A DNA stretch of 64,000 nucleotides from Pseudomonas sp. dw_612 (GTDB taxonomy: Bacteria > Pseudomonadota > Gammaproteobacteria > Pseudomonadales > Pseudomonadaceae), in assembly GCF_018449725.1 (NCBI RefSeq), contig NZ_JAAVVC010000007.1:248001-312000 (forward strand). Direction: 5' to 3'. This document shows positions 58,214 through 64,000 of this stretch, piece by piece (within the stretch, counting starts at the first letter, position 1; each line of letters starts with the position of its first letter). The notes beneath the pieces were generated by a model. The model saw nothing but the letters and a program-made list of their open reading frames with translations. It was not told where the DNA came from and made no database searches. Position numbers and translations under genes: made by a program.

Positions 58214-59656
58214 ATGTCTATCCAGCCTTTTTTGATTGGCGGCGAATGGATCAAGGGCAATGCTGTGCCCATCGAATCCATCAATCCTGCAACCGGTGAG
58301 CTTAACGGTTACGTGGGATCGGCTAGCGCCGCTGACGTCGATCACGCAGTGACTAACGCATTGCAGGCGCAACGGCAGCCTTCCTGGTGCAACATGCTCC
58401 CTCACGAACGTGCACGTCTGTTGTACCGGGTCGCCGAGTTGATCATCGAGCGTGGCCCGCAGCTGTCGGCTCAACAAATGCGCGAAAACGGCAAACTGCT
58501 CAGCGAATGCTCCTTTCAGGCGGCCGCGGCTGCCGGTGCCTTTCGCTATTTTGCGGGCATCTGCGAAACCATGGTTTCGGAAGTTGCGCCATCACGCGGG
58601 CAATACCTGTCGACCGTAGTTTACGAACCCTTTGGTGTTGTGGCGGCGATCACGCCCTGGAACTCGCCCTTGACCCTGGAGGCTCAGAAAGTTGCTGCAG
58701 CTGTCGCTGCCGGTAACGCTGTGGTGCTCAAGCCTTCCGAATTCACGCCGACCCTGGCGCTGGAGTTGGGCCGAATTTTTATCGATGCCGGTTTTCCGCC
58801 TGGCATTCTCAACGTTGTGACCGGGTCCGGCCCAGAGGCCGGACTGGCACTGGTACAACATCCAGATGTGCGCATGATCTCGTTCACGGGGGGCACCGCC
58901 ACGGGGCGGATCATCGCCAAAATCGCCGGTGAGCGTCTGGTACCGACAGCGCTGGAGCTGGGCGGAAAGTCGCCACACATCGTCTTCGCCGACGCCGATC
59001 TCGACGCGGCGCTCGATGCGGTGGTGATGGGTATTTTTAGTTCATCTGGACAGTCATGTATTGCCGGTTCGCGGTTGTTCATCGAACGCTCTATTTACGA
59101 CGAGTTCCTGGGGCGTGTCGTGGAGCGCACGCGTGCGCTGCGTGTCGGGCCACCTGATGCGCCACAGAGCCAAGTGGCGTCACTGTCGTCCTTTATTCAC
59201 CGCGAACGGGTTGAGCGTTACGTCGCCTCAGCGTTGAAGGAAGGCGGTCAGATTCTAGTGGGCGGTAAACGTCCGGATGCACCAGAACTGGAGAAGGGGG
59301 CTTATTACGAGCCGACCATCATTGCCGGGCTGCCGAGTTCGGCGACGGTGTGCCAGGAGGAAATTTTCGGCCCTGTGCTGTGTGTCCTGCCGTTTGATGG
59401 CGAAGCCGATCTGATCGAGCAGGCCAACGGCACTGTTTATGGCCTGGGATGTGGCATCTGGACCGAGTCGTTCAAAAAAGCCTGGCGCGTTGGCCGGGCG
59501 ATTGAGTCCGGTACGGTCTGGATCAACACCTACAAAGCCTTGAGCGTTGCCACGCCGTTCGGTGGTTTCAAAGACAGCGGCATCGGGCGGGAAAAGGGGT
59601 TTTACGGCATTCGCGTCTACCAGGAAGCCAAGACCATTTACCTGGGCCTTGGCTGA
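58214..59656 (+). CDS. NAD(P)-dependent aldehyde dehydrogenase
   Basis: 480 residues. The active-site parts are intact: ITPWNSPLTLEAQK, FTGGTATGR, the Glu motif LELGGKSP, the Cys motif SSGQSCIAGSRLF, EEIFGPV and the C-terminal GGFKDSGIGREKG. It oxidises an aldehyde to an acid; the sequence is of the broad betaine/aromatic-aldehyde class and does not tell the substrate. It is convergent with a LysR gene, and the MFS/ECH/acyl-CoA synthetase genes lie beyond that. A good signal (GAAGTGGAG) lies before the ATG. Confidence 0.9.
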   Translation: MSIQPFLIGGEWIKGNAVPIESINPATGELNGYVGSASAADVDHAVTNALQAQRQPSWCNMLPHERARLLYRVAELIIERGPQLSAQQMRENGKLLSECSFQAAAAAGAFRYFAGICETMVSEVAPSRGQYLSTVVYEPFGVVAAITPWNSPLTLEAQKVAAAVAAGNAVVLKPSEFTPTLALELGRIFIDAGFPPGILNVVTGSGPEAGLALVQHPDVRMISFTGGTATGRIIAKIAGERLVPTALELGGKSPHIVFADADLDAALDAVVMGIFSSSGQSCIAGSRLFIERSIYDEFLGRVVERTRALRVGPPDAPQSQVASLSSFIHRERVERYVASALKEGGQILVGGKRPDAPELEKGAYYEPTIIAGLPSSATVCQEEIFGPVLCVLPFDGEADLIEQANGTVYGLGCGIWTESFKKAWRVGRAIESGTVWINTYKALSVATPFGGFKDSGIGREKGFYGIRVYQEAKTIYLGLG

Positions 59657-59665
59657 TCCTGTCGC

Positions 59666-60568
59666 TCAAATCGCGCCAGCGCGTCGCAGGTCTTCCATCA
59701 GGTACTGACGGAAGACCCTCAGCGCCGGTGATTCAGGACGGTTGTTAGGTCTTACCAGGTAATAACCGGTCTGCAGCAGCACCGAGTCTTTGAAGGGGGT
59801 GACCAATGCACCACTGGCCAGGTATTGGGTGACCAATACCCGTACACCGATGGCAACCCCCATCCCCTGGATCGCGGCTTCATAAGCCATGGCGGAGTTT
59901 TCGAATTTGATGCCGCCGTGACCATTGAGTGCATGCGCACCGCTGGCTTGCAGCCATGAGGTCCAGTCTTCGGAGCGGGCGATGGAGTGCAGCAAGGTGT
60001 GTTTGCCCAGATCGGTGGGGCTCGTTAACGGCGGACCGTTGTCGAGCAAGCGAGGGCTGATGACGGGCATCAGCTCCAGTGGCGCGACGAAGTCGGCACT
60101 GAGGGTCGGCCAATCGTTGGGCATGCCGGAGCGGATGGCGGCATCGATATTCTGCCGTTCGAAATCCACCGGGTTCAGCGAGGCTGTCAACCGCACTTCG
60201 ATGTTGGGAAAGTCCTGATGGAAGCGCGACAACAACGGTATCAGCCAGCGCTGGGCAAAGGTGGTGTAAGCCTGGATCGACAGGATGTCGCGCCGACCAC
60301 GGACGCTGATGGCTTTCGTCACGGTTTCAATTTCATCGAAGGCGCGGGTGATACCGTTCTGCAATTGTGTCCCTTGCGGCGTCAGACTGATGGAGCGGTG
60401 GCCACGTTGGAACAACTGCACGCCGAGGTTCTCCTCCAGCAGCCGCACTTGTCGGCTGATCGCAACCTGGGTGACGTGCAACTCATTCGCGGCCTGAGTC
60501 AGGCTCAGGTGGCGAGCAGCGGCTTCAAATGCTTTGAGGGGGTTTAGCGGGGGCAGGTGACGCCTCAT
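59666..60568 (-). CDS. LysR-family regulator, GcvA-like
   Basis: 300 residues. The opening MRRHLPPLNPLKAFEAAARHLSLTQAANELHVTQVAISRQVRLLEE is the GcvA-type winged helix, and the effector domain follows from about 90 with YTTFAQRWLIPLLSRFHQDFP and FENSAMAYEAAIQGMGVAIG. The gene is convergent with the aldehyde dehydrogenase gene (nine bases between the stops) and divergent from the MFS gene, 169 bases apart, whose expression it probably controls. The inducer is unknown. Confidence 0.92.
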   Translation of the reverse strand: MRRHLPPLNPLKAFEAAARHLSLTQAANELHVTQVAISRQVRLLEENLGVQLFQRGHRSISLTPQGTQLQNGITRAFDEIETVTKAISVRGRRDILSIQAYTTFAQRWLIPLLSRFHQDFPNIEVRLTASLNPVDFERQNIDAAIRSGMPNDWPTLSADFVAPLELMPVISPRLLDNGPPLTSPTDLGKHTLLHSIARSEDWTSWLQASGAHALNGHGGIKFENSAMAYEAAIQGMGVAIGVRVLVTQYLASGALVTPFKDSVLLQTGYYLVRPNNRPESPALRVFRQYLMEDLRRAGAI

Positions 60569-60737
60569 GAAATGTACTCGATGATGGCTAACATTTTGTT
60601 GGTCAACCTATAACCATTACTCATTTGCGTCAATGTCTGTCCGAGTAAAGAATTCATCGGCACCGTCGTGCTTAACAGCACATTAGCGAGTGCAGTGTGA
60701 AAACAATAATAAGCGACTGCCTAAACAGGAGACAGTC

Positions 60738-62084
60738 ATGAGCACCGGAACTTTGGATACGCCACTCATTGCTAATACATCTTCGGATGCCGACACCAGA
60801 AGTACCTATAAAACCATTGCCTTCAGATTATTGCCGGTTTTGTTTATCTGCTATTTTTTCAACTATCTGGATCGCACCAATATCGGCATCGCCCAACTTC
60901 AGTTGAAATCCGATCTGGGTTTTAGTGACGCCGCTTATGGTTTGGGCGCTGGCTTGTTTTATGTCGGTTTTATCCTGTTCGAAATCCCCAGCACGCTGAT
61001 GCTGGACAAACTCGGTGCGCGCAAGACGTTGTTGCGTATCATGGTTTGCTGGGGGCTGGTAACGTGCCTGACCGCCTTCATGCGAACACCGGCCGAGTTC
61101 TACATCGCGCGTATTTTGCTGGGATGTGCCGAGGCCGGGTTCCTGCCAGGCATCGTTTTGTACTTGAGCTATTGGTTCCCGGCACAGCGCCGTGGCCGCA
61201 TCACGGCGATGTTTTTTATCGCCATTCCCATGTCCGGCATTTTCGGCAGTCCGCTGTCGGGTTGGATCATGCAGAACTTCCAGGCCTACATGGGCATGCA
61301 TGGCTGGCAGTGGATGTTCATCCTTGAAGGCCTGCCCTCGATCATCATGGGGGTCGTCGCTTACAGCCTGCTGGCGGATCGCCCGGAAAAAGCCAAATGG
61401 CTGACACCTTCGCAGAAAGCCATCGTCGCCGACGCCTTGAGCGCAGAGCACCGCAACAAGTCCGATCGCAGCCATAGCTCGCTGTGGAGCGTGCTGCGTG
61501 ACCCGCGCGTCTATGTCATCAGTTACGTCATGTTTGCCAGTTTCATCTGTGCCAACACCCTGACGTTTTGGACGCCGACCATCATCAGAAATTCCGGCAT
61601 TGCCGAGATACTCAACGTTGGCTTCCTGGCCGCCATCCCGCCGTTCATGGGCATCATCGGGATGTTGATTGTCGGCTGGCATTCGGACCGCAAAATGGAG
61701 CGGCGCCTGCACACCGTGGTCCCGGTGCTGTGCGCGGCGATCGGGTTGGCGTTGCTGCCGGAGTTTCGTAACGATCCGATCATGTCCATTGTCTTGTTGT
61801 CGATGGTTGCGACCGGACACTACTCGTCCTTGCCGACGATTTTTTCCATGCCGTCCAGCTACATGACCGGCGGCGGTGCGGCGGCGGGTATCGCCTTGAT
61901 CACCACCCTGGGCTCGATCGGCGGTGCGGTGGCCCCCTCGTTACTGGGGTTGATCAAGGACTTGTCCGGTAGTTTCGATCTTGGGTTTCAGATCTATGCC
62001 GGTGTTATTACCCTGGGCGCTCTAATGCTAATGGTCTTCGTGCCAGGAAAGTTGCTGGGTGAAAAAGCCAGGTCTATTAATTGA
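60738..62084 (+). CDS. MFS transporter, anion:cation symporter (ACS) type
   Basis: 448 residues from the ATG at 60738, with CAGGAG. Twelve membrane helices are visible. The first, LLPVLFICYFFNYLDRTNIGIAQLQL, has the ACS-family FNYLDRTNIG sequence; helix 4-5 reads LGCAEAGFLPGIVLYLSYWFPAQRRGR, and the C-terminal half has GGGAAAGIALITTLGSIGGAVAPSLLG. Relatives import tartrate, phthalate, hydroxyphenylacetate and similar organic acids. It leads the gene string with ECH and acyl-CoA synthetase. Confidence 0.91.
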   Translation: MSTGTLDTPLIANTSSDADTRSTYKTIAFRLLPVLFICYFFNYLDRTNIGIAQLQLKSDLGFSDAAYGLGAGLFYVGFILFEIPSTLMLDKLGARKTLLRIMVCWGLVTCLTAFMRTPAEFYIARILLGCAEAGFLPGIVLYLSYWFPAQRRGRITAMFFIAIPMSGIFGSPLSGWIMQNFQAYMGMHGWQWMFILEGLPSIIMGVVAYSLLADRPEKAKWLTPSQKAIVADALSAEHRNKSDRSHSSLWSVLRDPRVYVISYVMFASFICANTLTFWTPTIIRNSGIAEILNVGFLAAIPPFMGIIGMLIVGWHSDRKMERRLHTVVPVLCAAIGLALLPEFRNDPIMSIVLLSMVATGHYSSLPTIFSMPSSYMTGGGAAAGIALITTLGSIGGAVAPSLLGLIKDLSGSFDLGFQIYAGVITLGALMLMVFVPGKLLGEKARSIN

Positions 62085-62188
62085 TTGAGTGCGCTCGCCC
62101 TCATCTTCGCGGTTGAAATGTTGTTGGCTAGACCATTCTGTTAGTTGGACTGATTGAACTTTCATTCTAAATTTTTAAGGTTTCTTAT

Positions 62189-62983
62189 ATGGAAGCATTA
62201 CAGCTTATCGACTTGCGTATTGAATCGGGTATTGCAACCCTGATACTTAATCGTCCTGAAAAACGCAATGCAATCAGTGACGCAATGCGCAGCGAGTTGA
62301 TTATCGCGTTGGAATATCTGGCTCAGGAAAGTTCGGTGCGGGCCATTGTTTTGACGGGCAACGGCAAAGGCTTTTGTGCCGGCGGTGATATCAGTGGCAT
62401 GAGTAAACGCATGCAGGCACCGGCAGGCGAAGTGGCGTTTAACGGCTGGAGTCGCCAGCAGCGCGTGCATCACACGGTTTCACTGTTGCACAAGATGCCG
62501 AAGCCAACGATTGCCGCCGTGAATGGTTCCGCTACCGGGCTGGGGGCCGACATGGCCATGAGCTGTGATTTTGTCATCGCCTCCCAGACTGCCAGTTTTG
62601 CCTGGAGCTACATCAAACGCGGTCTGATCCCGGATGGCGGAGGTTTGTATTTCCTGCCGCGCCGGGTGGGTCTGGCGCGAGCCAAAGAGTTGATTTTCAG
62701 CGGGCGAACGGTGGCTGCAGCCGAGGCATTGACGCTGGGTATCGCCGATCGCTTGAGCCCGGCGGACGCCTTGCTGGCCGACGCACAGGCTTGGGCGAAG
62801 GAGTTGAGCCAAGGCTCGGCCGCCGCGCTGGCGCTGGGCAAATCCATTCTGGACCAAAGTTTTGAACTCTCTGCGGCGCAGGTGTTTGCCCAAGGCAGCC
62901 AGGCGCAAGCGGTGTGTTACAGCACCAACGCACACCGTGATGCCGTGACTGAATTCTTGAATGCCGCCTCGCGCAAGGAATAA
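62189..62983 (+). CDS. Enoyl-CoA hydratase/isomerase family protein
   Basis: 264 residues. Crotonase-fold markers: RPEKRNAISDAM, the oxyanion-hole segments GKGFCAGGDISGM and NGSATGLGADMAMSCDF, and AWSYIKRGLIPDGGGLYFLPRRVG with the general position of the catalytic acid (Asp rather than Glu in PDGGG; the first catalytic Glu has no clear match). Hydration or isomerisation of an acyl-CoA is expected; hydrolase or lyase activity is also possible in the family. The stop is followed after four bases by the acyl-CoA synthetase gene. Confidence 0.88.
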   Translation: MEALQLIDLRIESGIATLILNRPEKRNAISDAMRSELIIALEYLAQESSVRAIVLTGNGKGFCAGGDISGMSKRMQAPAGEVAFNGWSRQQRVHHTVSLLHKMPKPTIAAVNGSATGLGADMAMSCDFVIASQTASFAWSYIKRGLIPDGGGLYFLPRRVGLARAKELIFSGRTVAAAEALTLGIADRLSPADALLADAQAWAKELSQGSAAALALGKSILDQSFELSAAQVFAQGSQAQAVCYSTNAHRDAVTEFLNAASRKE

Positions 62984-62987
62984 CCCG

Positions 62988-64000
62988 ATGAACGCTATTT
63001 TTCGCCTGTTGAGTCCGCGCAGCGTTGCTGTCATCGGTGCGTCGTCGGACCCGAGTAAAACCGCTGGCCGCCCGATCACGTATCTGAAAAAACATGGTTT
63101 TGACGGGACGATTTACCCGGTCAATCCGCGCTATCAGGAAATTGCCGGTTTGCCGTGCTATGCCGACATCGCGTCGCTTCCGGAGGCGCCGGACGTAGGG
63201 ATTGTCTTGCTCGGCGCTGAAAAAGCCCACGAAGCGGTACGGGCACTGGCGTTGCGCGGTACCGCAGCGGCCATCGTCCTGGCCAGCGGTTACACCGAGC
63301 TGGACGGTGAGGGGGGCAAGCGCCAGCAAGCATTGCTGGAAGCGGCAGGCAGCATGCGCTTGCTGGGGCCCAACACCATCGGTCTGGTGAATCTCACCGA
63401 CGGTATTACCCTGTCGGCCAGTGGTGCCCTGGAGATGGAGCATTTCCCCGTCGGCGGCATCGCCGTGGTCTCGCAAAGTGGCGGCATTCTTGGCGCACTG
63501 TTGTCGCGCGCCGCGTCGCGGGGCATTGGTCTGTCCAAGCTGATTTCGACCAGCAACGAGGCCGATCTGGACCTGGCGGACTTCGTCGATTACCTGGTCG
63601 ACGACGACGCGACCTCCGTGATCGCGCTGTACATGGAAGGCCTGCGCAACCCGGAAAAATTCCGCCAGGCGGCCCTTAAAGCCGCGCGTGCCGGCAAACC
63701 GATCGTGGTGTTCAAGATCGGACGCTCTGAGTCCGGTGCGCGCTCGGCGGTATCCCATACTGGCGCGATGGCGGGTGCCGATCGGATGTACGACGCCTTG
63801 TTCCAGCAACTCGGGATCATCCGCGCGCAGACCTTCGCCGACCTGCTCGATCTGCCGCATGCGCTGTCTTCGGCTCGCCAGTTACGGGGCAAGCGAGTGG
63901 CCATTCTCACCTCAACGGGGGGCGCGGGTACGTTGGTGGCCGACAGTTTGGGAATGGCCGGCTTCGATACGCCGCCACCTGATGAAAGTACCGCCGCGCG
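62988..64000 (+). CDS. NDP-forming acyl-CoA synthetase (acetate-CoA ligase family), N-terminal part
   Basis: The ATG at 62988 opens MNAIFRLLSPRSVAVIGASSDPSKTAG and the frame stays open to the window end (337 codons). The CoA-binding domain with GASSDPSK and GYPVNPR-like IYPVNPRYQEI is followed by the succinyl-CoA ligase-like domain with VVSQSGGILGALLSRAASRGIGLSKLISTSNEADLDLADFVDYL and GRSESGARSAVSHTGAMAGAD, where the His is the phosphorylated residue. The ATP-grasp domain should follow outside. It would activate the acid imported by the MFS protein for the hydratase. Truncated by the window only. Confidence 0.88.
   Translation, partial: MNAIFRLLSPRSVAVIGASSDPSKTAGRPITYLKKHGFDGTIYPVNPRYQEIAGLPCYADIASLPEAPDVGIVLLGAEKAHEAVRALALRGTAAAIVLASGYTELDGEGGKRQQALLEAAGSMRLLGPNTIGLVNLTDGITLSASGALEMEHFPVGGIAVVSQSGGILGALLSRAASRGIGLSKLISTSNEADLDLADFVDYLVDDDATSVIALYMEGLRNPEKFRQAALKAARAGKPIVVFKIGRSESGARSAVSHTGAMAGADRMYDALFQQLGIIRAQTFADLLDLPHALSSARQLRGKRVAILTSTGGAGTLVADSLGMAGFDTPPPDESTAA

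Noticed and set aside
62697..63860. Minus-strand open frame of 387 codons
   Set aside because: Shadow opposite the hydratase and acyl-CoA synthetase genes; the plus-strand protein carries clear CoA-binding and phospho-His motifs.

Overview
The window looks like a chromosomal segment of a Pseudomonas of the P. fluorescens group. This rests on the GC-rich coding style, the short palindromic REP/REPIN elements with the core GCGGGCTTGCTCGCGA typical of fluorescent pseudomonads, and the gene order mltD - gloB - methyltransferase - rnhA - dnaQ(start). No rRNA, tRNA or CRISPR array was recognised.

Region 1 (1-17.2 kb) is ordinary chromosome. It holds the end of a molybdenum hydroxylase large subunit with its c-type cytochrome, a truncated GGDEF protein, a VOC/amidase pair facing a LysR regulator, fabI, a yej-type peptide ABC transporter operon with two substrate-binding proteins (minus strand, 12.98 to 5.6 kb), then mltD, gloB, a methyltransferase and rnhA.

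At about 17.26 kb the conserved gene order breaks. Only the first six codons of dnaQ are recognisable before unrelated, lower-GC DNA begins. A decayed tyrosine recombinase and an orphan HipB-like regulator follow. I read this as the edge of an accessory region.

Region 2 (19.7-39.8 kb) is a catabolic locus: DUF3422 and TetR genes, two SDR dehydrogenases, HyuA/HyuB (hydantoinase/oxoprolinase), an aminotransferase, a uronate-dehydrogenase-like enzyme, a DAO-type FAD oxidoreductase, a thiamine-diphosphate enzyme, an aldehyde dehydrogenase, a GntR regulator and a complete Liv-type ABC importer. The enzyme set fits uptake of an amino-acid-like or cyclic-amide compound, ring opening, deamination, decarboxylation of a 2-oxo acid and oxidation of the aldehyde. 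The substrate is unknown. Two copies of a 25-bp palindrome (ATGTAAG-N11-CTTACRT) lie in front of the SDR pair and of hyuA and probably form the TetR regulon.

Region 3 (39.9-48.4 kb) starts with a doubly broken ydiJ fragment and then carries a complete Nit1C cluster (nitA to nitH), the conserved nitrilase cluster linked in other pseudomonads to cyanide assimilation, with a sigma-54 promoter before nitB.

Region 4 (48.5-57.8 kb) contains a YitT-family membrane protein, an NCS1 permease divergent from a second HyuA-type gene and a DUF917 gene, an outer-membrane channel-like protein and a MalT-type LuxR activator. A 14-bp direct repeat resembling MalT boxes lies between the divergent genes.

Region 5 (57.9-64 kb) is an organic-acid catabolic locus: a decayed enoyl-CoA hydratase/dehydrogenase remnant, an aldehyde dehydrogenase, a LysR regulator, an MFS transporter, an enoyl-CoA hydratase and an NDP-forming acyl-CoA synthetase that runs off the end.
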